Positions 9,786 to 21,973 of a DNA stretch of 64,000 bases are shown piece after piece (the stretch's first letter is position 1; the number at the start of each line of letters is the position of its first letter). Location: NCBI GenBank assembly GCA_029582155.1, contig CM055907.1:14932974-14996973 (forward strand), given 5' to 3'. The stretch comes from Panopea generosa (Eukaryota; Mollusca; Bivalvia; Adapedonta; Hiatellidae). The notes under the pieces are model-generated. The model saw nothing but the letters and a program-made list of their open reading frames with translations, ran no database searches and was not told the origin of the DNA. The position numbers and the translations under genes were made by a program.

Positions 9786-12700
9786 AGGTATCACTACAAA
9801 GTTGAATTTTGTTCTTGGTTCTATATAAAATAAGGTCTAAGATTTCAACGTTAAAATTTATTTATTTAAAAGTATTCTTTACATAGCAGGAATGTATCTG
9901 TACATAAAACTGGTTATATAAATTAAGGTCTCACTACACAGTTGAATTTTGAGCTTGGTTCTATATAAAATAAGGTCTCACTAGACAGCTGAATTTAGTT
10001 CTTGGTTCTATATAAAATAAGGTCTCCCTACACAGTTGAATTTTGAGCTTGGTTCTATATGAAATAAGGTCTCACTACACAGCTGAATTTTTAGCTTGGT
10101 TCTATATAAAATAATATCTCACTACGCAGTTGAATTTTTTTCTTGGTTCTATCTAACAGAAGGTCTCACTATACAGTTGAATTTTGTTTTTGGATCTATA
10201 TGAAATAAGGTCTCACTACACAGTTGAGATTTGATCTTGGTTCTATATAAAATAAGGTCTCACTACACAGTTGAATTTTGATCTTGGCTCTATATAAAAT
10301 AAGGTTTCACTACACAGATGAATTTTGTTCTTGGTTCTATATAACAGAAGGTCTCACTATACAGTTGAATTTTGATTTTGGTTTTATATAAAATAAGGTC
10401 TCACTACACAGATGATTTTTGATCTTGGTTCTATATAAAACAAGGTCTCACTACACAGTTGAATTTTGAGCTTGGTTCTATATAACAGAAGGTCTCACTA
10501 CACAGTTGAATTTTGATTTTGGTTCTATATAACAGAAGGTCTCACTACACAGTTGAATTTTGAACTTGGTTCTATATAAAATAAGGTCTCACTACACATT
10601 GGAATTTGTTCTTGGTTCTATAAAACGTAAGTCTCACTACACAGTTGAATTTCGTTTTTGGTTCTATAAAACATAAGGTCTCACTACACAGTTGAATTTT
10701 GTTTTTGGTTCCATATAAAATAAGGTCTCACTACACTGATGAATTTTATCTTTGTTCTATATCAAATAAGGTCTCACTACACAGTTGAATTTTGAGCTTG
10801 GTTCTATATAACAGAAGATCTCACTACACAGTTGAATTTTGTTCTTGGTTCTATATAACAGAAGGTCTGACTTCACAGGAAAATTTTGTTTTTGATTCTT
10901 TATAAAACAAGGTCTAACTACACAGTTGAATTTTGTTTTTGGTTCTATATAAAATAAGGTCTCACTACACAGTTGAATTTTGATCTTGGCTCTATTTAAA
11001 ATAAGGTTTCACTACACAGATGAATTTTGTTCTGTTTCTATATACTAGAAGGTCTCACTATACAGTTGAATTTTGTTTTTGGTTCTATATAAAATAAGGT
11101 CTCACTACACTGATGATTTTTGATCTTGGTTCTATATAAAACAAGGTCTCACTACACAGTTGAATTTTGAGCTTGGTTCTATATAACAGAAGATCTCACT
11201 ACACAGTTGAATTTTATTCTTGGTTCTATATAACAGAAGGTCTGACTTCACAGGAAAATTTTGTTTTTGATTCTTTATAAAACAAGGTCTAACTACACAG
11301 TTGAATTTCGTTTTTGGTTCTATAAAACATATGGTCTCACTACACAGTTGAATTTTGTTTTTGGTTCCATATAAAATATTGTCTCACTACACTGATGATT
11401 TTTTATCTTGGTTCTATATAAAATAAGGTCTCACTACACAGTTGAATTTTGAGTTTGGTTCTATATAACAGAAGATCTCACTACACAGTTGAATTTTGTT
11501 CTTGGTTCTATATAACAGAAGGTCTGACTTCACAGGAAAATTTTGTTTTTGATTCTTTATAAAACAAGGTCTAACTACACAGTTGAATTTTGTTTTTGGT
11601 TCTATATCAAACAAGGTCTCACTACACAGTTGAATTTTGATCTTGGCTCTATTTAAAATAAGGTTTCACTACACAGATGAATTTTGTTCTGGTTATATAT
11701 AACAGAAGGTCTCACTATACAGTGGAATTTTGTTTTTGTTTCTATATAAAAAAAGGTCTCACTACACAGATGATTTTTGACCTTGGTTCTATATAAAATA
11801 AGGTCTCACTATACAGTTGAATTTTGAGTTTTGTTCTATATAACAGAAGGTCTCACTACACAGTTGAATTTTGAGCTTGGTTCTATATAACAGAAGGTCT
11901 CACTACACAGTTGAATTTTGTTCTTGGTTCTATATAACAGAAGGTCTCACTTCACAGGAAATTTTTGTTTTTGATTCTTTATAAAACAAGGTCTAACTAC
12001 ACAGTTGAATTTTGTTTTTGGTTCTATATAAAATAAAGTCTCACTACACAGTTGAATTTTGATCTTGGCTCTATTTAAAATAAGGTTTCACTACACAGAT
12101 GAATTTTGTTCTTGGTTCTATATAACAGAAGGTCTCACTATACAGTTGAATTTTGTTTTTGGTTCTATATAAAATAAGGTCTCACTACACAGATGATTTT
12201 TGACCTTGGTTCTATATAAAATAAGGTCTCACTACACAGTTGAATTTTGAGCTTTGTTCTATATAACAGAAGGTCTCACTACACAGTTGAAATTTGTTTT
12301 TGGTTCTATATAACAGAAGGTCTCATTACACAGTTGAATTTTGTTTTTGGTTCTATATAAAATAAGGTCTCACTACACAGTTGAATTTTGAACTTGGTTC
12401 TATATCAAATAAGGTCTCATTACACAGTTGAATTTTGTTCTTGGTTCTATAAAACGTAAGTCTCACTACACAGTTGAATTTCGTTTTTGGTTCTATATAA
12501 AATACGTATCACTACACTGATGATTTTTTATCTTGATTCTTTATAAAATAAGGTCTCACTACACAGTTGAATTTTGAGCTTGGTTCTGTATAACAGAAGG
12601 TCTCACTACACAGTTGAATTTTGTTCTTGGTTCTATATAACAGAAGGTCTCACTACACAGGAAAATTTTGTTTTTTATTCTATATAAAATAAGGTCTCAC

Positions 12701-13880
12701 TAAATAGATTAATTTTTATCTTGGTTCTATATAAAATAAGGTCTCACTACACAGTTGAATTTTGAGCTTGGTTCTATATAACAGAAGGTCTCACTACACA
12801 GTTGAATTTTGTTCTTGGTTCTATATAACAGAAGGTCTCACTTCACAGGAAAATTTTGTTTTTGATTCTATATAAAACAAGGTCTAACTACACAGTTGAA
12901 TTTTGTTTTTGGTTCTATATAAAATAAGGTCTCACTACACAGTTGAATTTTGATCTTGGCTCTATATAAAATAAGGTTTCAATACACAGATGAATTTTGT
13001 TCTTCGTTCTTTATAACAGGATGTCTCACTGTACAGTTGAATTTTGTTTTTGGTTCTATATAAAATAAGGTCTCACTACACAGATGATTTTTGATATTGG
13101 TTCTATATAAAATAAGGTCTCACTACACAGTTGAATTTTGAGCTTGGTTCTATATAACAGAAGGTCTCACTACACAGTTGAATTTTGTTTTTGGTTCTAT
13201 ATAAAATAAGGTCTCACAACACAGTTGAATTTTGAGCTTGGTTCTATATAAAATAAGGTCTCCCTACACAGTTGAATTCTGTTCTTGGTTCTATAAAACA
13301 TAAGATATTACTATACAGTTGAATTTTGTTTTTGGTTCTTTATAAAATAAGGTCTCACTACATAGATTAATTTTTATCTTGGTTCTATATAAAATAAGGT
13401 CTCACTTCACAGCTGAATTTTGTTTTTGGTTCTAAATAAAATAAGGTCTCACTTCACAGCTGAATTTTGTTCTTGGTTCTATATAAAATATTGTCTCACT
13501 ACACAGCTGAAATTTGTTCTTGGTTCTATATAAAATAAGGTATCACTACACAATTGAGATTTGATCTTGATTCTATATAAAATAAGGTCTCACTACACCG
13601 ATGAAAATAGAGTCTCACTACGCAGTTGAATTTTGTTCTTGGTTCTATATAAAATAAGGTCTTACTACACAGTTGAACTTTGAGCTTGGTTCTATATAAA
13701 ATAAGGTCTCACTACACATCTGAATTTTGAGCTTGGTTCTATAGAAAATAAAGTCTCACTACACAGCTGAATTTTGATCTTGGTTTATATAAAATAAGTT
13801 CTCACTACACAGTTGATTTTTGTTTTTTGTTATACATCAAAAAATATCTCAATACACAGTTGAATTTTGTTCTGGTTCTA
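9786..13880. repeat. 47-bp satellite array, about 4.1 kb
   Basis: Roughly 87 units of GGTCTCACTACACAGTTGAA plus TTTTGTTCTTGGTTCTATAT and a variable AAAATAA or AACAGAA end. The marker variant CAGGAAAATTTTG recurs at spacings that are multiples of 47 (about 375, 282, 422, 703 and 188 bp), indicating higher-order or segmental amplification. The first unit is followed by a non-repeat segment (9838-9925) shared with the isolated copy near 1.1 kb. Confidence 0.96.
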
Positions 13881-13884
13881 TATA

Positions 13885-13954
13885 AGCAACGACCTGTCTT
13901 AAATGGACACTTTTGGTTATTCCCTTGACGGGCTGCTTAAGACAGGTTTGACAG
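13885..13954. mobile_element. Family C MITE, truncated right end
   Basis: Ends GACAGGTTTGACAG followed by TA, matching the inverted-repeat ends of the copies at 15203 and 31297. The left part is lost at the edge of the 47-bp array. Confidence 0.65.
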
Positions 13955-14540
13955 TACTCGGTAATTAAAAATAGGGGTATTTTAAACAACGTAACTGATA
14001 TTTAAATAAGATGGTATAGTACTTTGAAATAGATTACCAGTTCTAATGTTCTTTTTCGGGTATGCAACGATTCCATTCAATCTTGCAAATTGTGGTGGAC
14101 CAACTTGCTATAAAGATTTCTTTCCATTTATGTTTATTCTACGAACATACCTGTAATACCAAAATTGACAATTAATCAGGATGGGATGTTGCAATGTACA
14201 ATGAACTGCAACACTGTCACAGGAGTTATATCAAACACTTATAGTGTACATGTGGAATGACATCACATCCAATAGTAAATTTCAAAGATTGAATTGCTTC
14301 AATTTCTGATGGATAAAAGAGCATTGTGCAATCTTAAATCATTGTAGTTGTTATGGAATACTGGTTGTTTTCACCGTGTCAAAGACATACTGTCCATAGA
14401 AATAAGGAGTTCAACTGACTAATTGAAATGCAGACAGGTAAGCATCATGCTTAATGTAATTGAGACTTGCATATAAACAGTATGAAACGAATGCACAAAA
14501 CTTGATTTTTTAAGTATAAGAATCGGCAGTGAAGAGTGTA
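13955..14540. other. Intronic sequence, nothing recognised
   Basis: AT-rich, no splice-bounded exon or repeat copy recognised. Confidence 0.4.
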
Positions 14541-14550
14541 AATATATATA

Positions 14551-14690
14551 CCTGACGTGGGCTATCAATCAGAAGCATCGATAATCCAATCAGCGATCAA
14601 TGTTGGTTGCTACGACACCACAAGAAAGCTATGCCGAAGCAAACACTACATTGTATTTACTTGGACAAAGAAGGTTTGTGGTCAGCTGAC
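14551..14690. mobile_element. Family A element copy
   Basis: Shares CCTGACGTGGGCTATCAATC, AATCCAATCAGCGATCAA and GGTTGCTA with the copies near 51, 4856 and 32917. Confidence 0.65.
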
Positions 14691-15049
14691 GGGAGTAATA
14701 CTTGTTGTTACACAAAGTCAATTATAATAAGCCCTTTGCAGTAACAATAACAGCCCATTGAAATGTTACTGTATGTAGGTGTAATCCTAAATAAGTACAA
14801 ATAATTTATAAAATACAAAGCATCGAGTTATCAACAAAAAAGGATGCAACAATACTGCAAACGTGCCACTGCGGAGTAAAATTTGGTCACTGTCGCATAC
14901 TTATATTGCAATAAAAGGTTTTCTGTGTTCGAGAAGTCCAGGGCGCGGACGGTATCCAACCATTTACATGTACGACAGAACGGTGGTTCAACTCAGATTC
15001 ATACTCGGGTCTACCTCAACTAATTAAAATGTAACGTGCGATGTGTTTA

Positions 15050-15190
15050 AAGGGAATATACCAGGATTTTTTCAAAATTTTAAAGTTGGTTAAAAACATT
15101 TGTTTTTCAATATACCAGGCCTATATATACTCACTGAACCCGTATTGCCGAACAAACGTATACAATAATACATTGAAAAGGGATTCGCAG
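15050..15190. repeat. Dispersed repeat shared with 27070-27230
   Basis: AAGGGAATATACCAGGATTT ... CCGTATTGCC parallels AAGGGAATTTATCAGGATTT ... CACGTATTGCC at 27 kb, including a central AT run. Nature unknown. Confidence 0.55.
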
Positions 15191-15202
15191 ACCTTCTAAA
15201 AC

Positions 15203-15380
15203 CAGTCAAACCTGTGTAAGCGGTCACCTCTATTAAGCAGCCATTTGTCTTAAGCAGCCATATTTTCTATTTCCCATTTCTATGTTTTCAGAGTAAATTA
15301 ACCTGTATTAAGCAACAACCTTTCTTAAAATGTCAATTTTGCCCCTTCTCTTGACTGGCTTCCTCAGACAGGTTTCACTG
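15203..15380. mobile_element. Family C MITE
   Basis: The left end CAGTCAAACCTGTG and right end CAGACAGGTTTCACTG are inverted repeats around 178 bp. The interior has TTAAGCAGCC motifs shared with the copy at 31297. A right-flank TA is present, the left TA is not. Confidence 0.75.
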
Positions 15381-16039
15381 TAAGTGCAACATTGACGTTC
15401 ATGTAAACCTACACACTACTATCTGTCTATCTACTCATACTGCAACACCCTCTTGCGATGACCACGTGCAGGCAGAACGTGTACAGGATTACTGGCACTT
15501 GCATCACTGATTGACAAATAGTTCAGTGAGATATTTCATGTACACTGGGTATGACTCTCGCTGTACACGGGTCGACTGCTTTAAATTGTCTCCGAAGGAT
15601 TGCATACTTTCACAGTCCCTTGCCCAAGTAGGTACTGTGGAAATGCGTTTGAAAATTTCCGAACGAAACTAGGAACACGTATGCTTAACCAGAAAGATAA
15701 AGTACGTGAACACCGGTTGGGTTTGTTTACCTTTGTGAGCGATAAAACTTTGTGTTATAAGTGATAAAAACCATTTTTCAAACAAAAAAATATACGAACA
15801 TATGGGTAAAGGTATGCATTTTATGTTGCCTAGATGATTTAAAAAATAATTAGTTACTTAGAAACTATTGACTTTTTTCAATACCAACGCTATATATATA
15901 AACACTATTGATAAAACCGGTTTAATAACATTGTGTTCATTGTGCTAGGCTGTAATTATCAACCGTGTCTATTGTTACGAGTACAGTTAACCAACTCTAT
16001 AAATATAGACGAAATCTGATTAAAAATAAAATCTACGGA
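15381..16039. other. Intronic sequence upstream of the LINE
   Basis: No exon recognised. It may include the LINE 5' UTR, whose start cannot be set without other copies. Confidence 0.35.
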
Positions 16040-16077
16040 AGCCTATTAGGGTCAGCCTGAAACACCAATTGTACAAA

Positions 16078-16468
16078 ATGAACATTGACATTAATACTTA
16101 CAGAAAAGCGCATAGGATCGTTTGGACCAGGAAAGGGATTTAGCTGTTATACGTGCAGCACTCATTATAAACCATATAGTACCTGTGGATCAGACATACA
16201 CTATCGTACGTTTTTTATATGTTTGTTAGTGACCTCTACACTTTTGACAAGTCATGTCTTAGTTAAATACCTGATGTCAACTGCTACCGTTGGCAATGAA
16301 ATACGTTTTACAAGCCAGGAGTGCCATTTAACAATTATGGGTGATTGTCAAATCAATGTGTGCAGATATGTACATGGTGAAACGTTTTGGACCCAATCAA
16401 CATACAATACCTACTCGTCGAAGAGACTATTGCTGTCTAGGATATCGAAACAAACCCAGGTCCATTAA
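16078..16468 (+). pseudogene. LINE N-terminal leader upstream of the 2A motif
   Basis: Seen: ATG at 16078 gives MNIDINTYRK, then a one-base shift leads into KRIGSFGPGKGFSCYTC and an open frame to 16468. That frame contains a hydrophobic stretch, TFFICLLVTSTLLTSHVLVK. Near its end the frame reads KRLLLS, and the following bases read in the next frame give the 2A motif. Inference: the ancestral element had a leader of about 125 residues ending in a Leu-rich stretch and 2A, now broken by two frameshifts. Such Leu-rich N-terminal sequences joined to 2A are described in animal non-LTR elements. No other domain is recognised. Confidence 0.6.
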
Positions 16469-17291
16469 CCGATGAGGATGAAATATTAAATGCAATATAT
16501 ACGACAAGTAAAGATCTTAAGTCGGAAATCCAACATGTAAAATCTGATATAGTTATTATTAAATCAGAAATGGAATCAATGCGGCTTACATGTACGGAAT
16601 TAAAAACGGCTATCTTAAATAATGAAGAGAAACAAAAAAGTGTTGAAAATAGGCTCGATAAAGATGAAATTGAAATAAAATGTGCTCGTGACAATCAAGA
16701 AATGATTCAATCAGAAATTGACGCCATTCAGTATATTGTGGATGAAAATACCGATTGTGTTAACAAAATAGAAGACCGGTTTGAAAAGATAGAAGCGAAA
16801 TCAATACAATCAAATATGCGTATATTTGGATTAAATTAATTTCTAAATGAACATAGTGAAGGTCTGTTAAAGAAAAAAGTGATTGAAAATGTATTGAATG
16901 TAGCATGTCCTCTAAATAGTTGGTCCGAAAATTGCATATAAGATGATTTTAGAATTGGAAATTCGAGCCCAGGTCAACCAAAAGTAACAATTGTAAAATT
17001 TTCCGAATTCACAGATAAGGTTAAAGTGTTCAGAGCAAGAGATGTTCTCAGAGATTATGGCATACAAATTAGTGATGATTCGACATTTAAACAGAGATCA
17101 AAATTAACTGAATTGAAAAATAAAGGGGAAGTAGGTTATTATAAAAAAGGCGAACTAAAACTTAAAAAGAAAGAATGAAGGTTTTGAAAACAGTAAATCA
17201 CGAGTTTTTGTAAATGCCAAACGAGGTCGACAAATTTCCGCTCAAGTTGAAATAGATACAGAGTCCCAGAACTCTCGTTACTCGGATATGC
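16441..17291 (+). pseudogene. LINE ORF1: 2A motif, coiled coil and L1-like RRM/C-terminal region
   Basis: Seen: reading from 16441, DIETNPGPLTDEDEILNAIY continues in one frame to a TAA at 16837-16839. The body is heptad-rich (SEIQHVKSDIVIIKSEMESM...), ending SNMRIFGLN. The same frame resumes after the TAA, hits another stop near 16938, and encodes a stretch with QPKVTIVKFSEFTDKVKVFR and RDYGIQISDD up to TGA at 17176. A shifted frame adds SRVFVNAKRGRQIS up to TAG near 17320. Known: L1-type ORF1 proteins have a trimeric coiled coil, an RRM with an N(M)RIxGL start, and a C-terminal domain with a VxVxFxxxxDKxxxxxAR pattern. Function in active relatives: RNA-binding nucleocapsid-like protein. The 2A would release it from the leader. 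Confidence 0.75.
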
Positions 17292-17354
17292 ATGTAAACG
17301 GCGAATACTCTGACGTATAGGAAAGCAGCCGAAGTCCATGCCGTTTAAAGGCTG

Positions 17355-18463
17355 AATTAAATATTGCATATTGGAACATAGAGGGCTTATTACAAAAAAA
17401 TGAATTTATAGACTTTGTTTAATACAATTTTTTTTATATATTCGCGTTAGCAGAAACCTGGGAAGAAAATAATAATGAAACCAAACATTTGAAATCAACG
17501 CATGAATGTTTCTTTACCTGCGAAAAAAATATGCTAAACAAGGGCGAGCAATGGCGGGAATGTCTGTTTATATCAATAAAAACATTTTAAAATTTGTGAG
17601 TAAAATCCAATATGAGTGTACCATCGGTTTAGTATTCCAGCTTTATAAATTGTATACACAATTTGAAACAAACAAACGTTGTATTATTATTTTCATATCT
17701 CCCCCCTAATGACTCGCCATTTTACAATAATAAGCAATTGAAATATATTGAGCTTTTAGAAGATGTTATAACTAACATCACAATAAATTTCGGTTTATCC
17801 GATTTTATAATCTTAAGTGACCTAAACGCAAGAATAGGTGAACAACGTGAATGTTTAAAAACAGTTGAAAATGTAAATGAACTTGAAGATTACAATGATT
17901 TTTTTAGTAGCTCTGTTGAGGAGACACGTGTATCCAGTGACAAAACTGTAAATACATGTGGTAGAAACTTGATTGAATTATGTAAATTGTATTCAATGTA
18001 CATACTAAATGGTCGTGTTGGAGATGACAAAATAGTTGGAAACTTATCATACACATCGACGATAGGTTGCAGTGTTATTGATTATTGTTTATGTTCAGGA
18101 AATCTCATACAGTGTGTCAATAACTTCCGAGTTGGACATCGATGTGATTCTAAACATTTTCCAATAATTACGTCATTAACAATATCAACACTACACACTG
18201 ATAACAATCTAAAAGATAATATACATTATAGAACATATCCGTGTTACAATATACCTTTGCATATGAAGGAAACATTTCAAGAAAACCTTGCAAATGTATT
18301 TAAAAACAATTTCATTAATGGTATGTGCATCGGAATAGAAAATACTAACTCTGATATAAATCAAATTTTATCATCGTTTACTGATATGCTGAAATATGCT
18401 GGTAAACAGTTTGAAAGTCAACCAAAACGGTATGTTAAATCACAGCCAAAATTGTTTGACTAG
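17355..18463 (+). pseudogene. LINE ORF2 apurinic endonuclease domain (broken)
   Basis: Seen: the start of the domain, LNIAYWNIEGLLQKNEFIDF (17355 on), is followed by a stop. Then comes a long open stretch, about 17663-18463, containing SYLPPNDSPFY, IILSDLNARIGEQ, NTCGRNLIELCKLYSMYILN, SYTSTIGCSVIDY and the end motif KHFPI. Known: these correspond to the N-terminal Asn, the (G)DFNAR(I/T)G motif, the L.ILNGR stretch, the SxIDY motif and SDH of APE-type endonucleases. Here SDLN replaces GDFN and the terminal SDH reads SKH, changing a catalytic-site motif. In active elements this enzyme nicks target DNA to prime reverse transcription. Confidence 0.82.
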
Positions 18464-18729
18464 AGTTGTTATGAAATCAAACGTTTAAAATATCGTCTAT
18501 TGTGACAATATAGACAAAATAACACTGAGCAAAATTAACACAGATATATAAGTGCCAGAAACAAATTTAAAAATATGTGTAAAATTAAACAAAATATATA
18601 CGCTGAAAAACAATTAGATGCATTAATAGTTAATATAAATGATTCTAAGTCATTCTGGTCTAGACTCAAATCAATGACAAAACGCGGTTGCAAAGTTTAG
18701 AACAATATAACGACTGAGGAATGGGTCAA

Positions 18730-20010
18730 TCATTTTGATAAACTTTTGAACCCAGAAACTGCAAACCTGAATGAAGAAGTAAATATGCCGATAAACAAAG
18801 AGTTTAACGAACCAATAGATGACATTGAAGATTATATATTTAATACTGAGATAACCGAAGATGAAATTCGATTGGCAATCAAAAGGTTTCGGAAGGGGAA
18901 AAAAACCAGGACCAGACTGTTTACTGCCAGAATTTTTTATATGTGGTATTAATGCCATTGTACACGTCTTAGTTAAACTTTTTAATAGATTGTTTTTCAC
19001 AAGTGAATACCCAGAAAGTTGGTGTGAATTCCTTATTGTGGTACTTCACAAAAAGGGTGATATAAACAATACAAATAATTATAGAGGTATTTCATTGCAA
19101 AATGTTTTAAAAAAAATATACTGTGCAGTATTGGTAGCTAGACTAAATTTCTTTGCATACATGTACCAAAAGATTTCTGAACGTAAAAGTGGGTTTAAAG
19201 TTGAATATTCTATTGTTGACAATGCTTTTGTTTTAAGATCCATTATTGAACGTTACTTAAATCGGAAAAGAGGTAAACTATATGTAGCATTTGTCAATTT
19301 TCAGAAATATATTGATACTATTGATTGATCTTTATTGTGGCAATTTTAAGAAATGCTGGAATAAAATGTAGACTTTTTTCATGCACTCCAAAGTATGTAT
19401 AGATCTGTTAAAGCATGTGTAAGATTGAAAAGCACTAGCAGTGAATATATGAACTGTACAATAGGTCTAAGCCAAGGGTGTCTGGCCAGTCCAATATTAT
19501 TCTCATTTTTTATTGATGAGCTTGAAAGTATAATGATGATAGCAATATTCAAGTTATTTAATTACACCCAGACATAACTCAGGTATTGTTGTTAATGTTC
19601 GCAGATGATCTAGCTCTCCCTGCAGACACTGTTGTTGGATTACAAAGACAGTTAAATGTGTTGTTTGAATTTTGTGGTACAAATAAGCTGAAAGTAAATG
19701 AATCAAAAACAAATGTTGTAGTGTTAAAAAATGGCGATATTTTATAAAGGCATGTGACATGGATTTATAATAATGTAAAACTTGACGTAGTAAATAGTTT
19801 TTATTATGTTGGTCTTACCTTTACAAGACAATTATCATTTACAAACATGGTAAAGGAACTTTGTATTAAAGGTAAACGTAGTCTTATCTCAATCTTAAGC
19901 TCCTTATATGGTTCTGGACAACTGCCCAAAACCGTATTTTTTAAAATATTGATACTAAAATCTGTCCACAGTTGTTATACAGAGCCGAAGTGTGGGGTTT
20001 AGAAATGTTT
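18730..20010 (+). pseudogene. LINE ORF2 reverse transcriptase domain (broken)
   Basis: Seen: an N-terminal thumb-proximal region ITEDEIRLAIKRFRKGK (about 18850), then in another frame GPDCLLPEFF, a palm region with YPESWCEFLIVVLHKKGDIN and NNYRGISLQNVLKK, later FVNFQKYIDTID, IGLSQGCLASPILFSFFIDE (about 19460), and the catalytic FADD at 19598-19609 (LMFADDLAL). It continues through NKLKVNESKTNVVVLKNG and a SFYYVGLTFT thumb motif. At least four frame changes or stops break it. Known: NYRGI, F(D/N)F..A(I)D, QG..SP and FADD are hallmark RT motifs; the first catalytic Asp is replaced (VNFQKYID), so the copy would be inactive even without the frameshifts. Confidence 0.85.
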
Positions 20011-20019
20011 ATCGATTTA

Positions 20020-20858
20020 AAAAGGGTCCAATATTACGCTTGTAAGCGGTTCATGTGTGTAAAACAAAAAAAAATGTTATGCTGTTGCTTTGGTTTTAGA
20101 TCCCACTTTTTATTGAAACATACAAACGTTGTATAAAGTATTGGTTTAAAATACTAAAAATGCCAAAAGAAATATTTGTTAGAAAGTGTTATTTGATGAT
20201 GGTAAATGATGATAGAAACGGTAAGAAGAATTGGGTATCCATACTTAAACATGTTTTACAAAGTAACGGTTTTGGTAATGTATGGGAAAATCAAGATGTT
20301 GGTCATGAGATGTATTTTATGAAAACATTTACAAGTAGGTTAAAAGATCAATATCTACAAGACTGGAATGGAACTGTTACTTCTAACTCGAAACTCAGTA
20401 CTTACTATATAAAGTTTAAACAATGTTTTGCATATGAAAAGTATCTCGATGTGCTAAATATCAGAAAATTCATCTTATCTATGCAAGCTTCAGATCGAGT
20501 TCTCATGACCTGAAAATTGAAAGGGGTCGTTACAGAAATATAGAAATAGACCGAAGGTTATGTACATTGTGTGATGCAAATGTTGTAGAAGATGAGTTTC
20601 ACTTTTTACTGTGTTGCAATATATATATACAGATTTAAGGGAGAAGCATATTTTCCAGATAAATATTTTAATAATCAAACTGACCTTAAGTTTACCATTT
20701 TAATGGCATCACAAAATGACAGTTTGATCAAATCGGTAGCAACTTATCTCCATTATGCCTTTAAGATACAAAAAGTTCTATGTGTTACTAATCAAAATAT
20801 ACCATTATGTCTTCAAAAATACGAAAAGAAGATTTATGTGTTACTAGTTAAGCTATAG
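20020..20858 (+). pseudogene. LINE ORF2 C-terminal region with Cys/His motif
   Basis: Seen: an open block from 20160 (MPKEIFVRKCYLMMVNDDRN ... NGFGNVWENQDV ... YLDVLNIRKFILSM), then in a shifted frame RSSSHDLKIERGRYRNIEID and CTLCDANVVEDEFHFLLCC (about 20560-20617). A final block resembles the element's C-terminus (KSVATYLHYAFKIQ) up to a TAG at 20856. Known: many aquatic-animal L1/Tx1-like LINEs end in a CxxC...H...C knuckle of this form. Function is probably RNA/DNA binding during integration. Frameshifts near 20020, 20510 and 20630. Confidence 0.7.
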
Positions 20859-21682
20859 ATTAATGTATATGTACTATGCTATAATATTTCTGTTTTATGC
20901 ATGTATAACTGTGTATAAATGATGTAATACTTCGTGTAATCTTGAAAAATCACGTACTGTTTTGTTAACATTTATTTGTATAAAAACATATTGCATGGGC
21001 TGGTGGCCTTAAAGCAAATAAACTATTTGTCATTGTCATTTGCCAACCACTAGAACACCGCCACTCCTGTACAACATGCCATTTACAAGATAAAATTACG
21101 TTGTTTATGTTACTCTTTCATTTTAAAATCTACAACAAAATTGTTATAAAGTGGAGAAGGGATGGGTGCTTGGTGAAACATTTCACATATTTAAACACTT
21201 GCTGAACGACCATATCAGCAGCATGATAAACGTATAAAAGGCGGGTAGGAACTTAAGATTCCAAGATTCCATGACATTAGTTGTGCCAAAGAGACCGGCA
21301 CAGTGATGTGTGATAATCAAAGGTTTATCTTATCTGCAAGTTATGGAATGCTCTACCTAGCAACATTAGAGATGTCAGAACACTGACTGCATTTAAAAGG
21401 GTTTTCTTTCTTCTTTAAATATATATATATATATATCGTTACTGATGTTTGTTTTAATCAGATTTGTAAGCAATGTTTTACTACAAATCTTACAATGTTT
21501 TATATGTAGTCATTTATATTACTTTGCATGTACATTTCTTTTTCTTTTAATAGTTTAATCAAATAAGCAGCATTTTATCCCAGGTCTATGAATATGTATA
21601 TATCTTTAATTGTTTATATTAGATTGCATGTATATTCTATTTTGTAATCACTCTTGAACGTGTACGCATAAAAAAATGGTAC

Positions 21683-21684
<2 letters not shown>

Positions 21685-21715
<31 letters not shown>

Positions 21716-21721
21716 AAAAAA

Positions 21722-21757
<36 letters not shown>

Positions 21758-21943
21758 CAATGTAATAATGATAATGTAATAATAATAATAATAATAATAA
21801 TGTAATAATGATAATGATAATAATGATAATAATAATTTAATGATAATAATACTAAGACTAATAATAATAATAATGAATAATAATATAATAATAATAAAAT
21901 GATAATAATAATAATAATAATAATAAATAATAATAATATTAAT
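21685..21943. repeat. (AAT)n microsatellite with ATG variants
   Basis: About 260 bp of AAT repeats with AATG interruptions, ending about 30 bp from the splice donor of the YWTD exon (21974) inside its downstream intron. Confidence 0.95.
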
Positions 21944-21973
21944 ATGTCGATGAAAACAATGATGCTATGTTAC

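Larger units (their letters stand above)
16040..21045 (+). mobile_element. Dead APE-type LINE (non-LTR retrotransposon), near full length
   Basis: Seen: about 5 kb on the plus strand with, in order, a short N-terminal leader, a 2A-like motif, a coiled-coil ORF1 with an L1-like C-terminal half, an APE-type endonuclease, a reverse transcriptase with FADD, and a C-terminal Cys/His motif. The 3' end is marked by GGCCTTAAAGCAAATAAACT followed by a short TTTGTCATTGTCATT repeat. Many stops and single-base frameshifts break the frames, so the copy is inactive. The 5' boundary is only approximate; the leader starts near 16078. It lies in the long intron between the YWTD and EGF exons, antisense to that gene. 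Clade: L1/Tx1-like by ORF1 and C-terminal features, not proven. Confidence 0.88.

Noticed and set aside
11414..11614. Minus-strand frame with repeated peptide in the 47-bp array
   Set aside because: Chance open stretch within satellite units; adjacent units contain stops.
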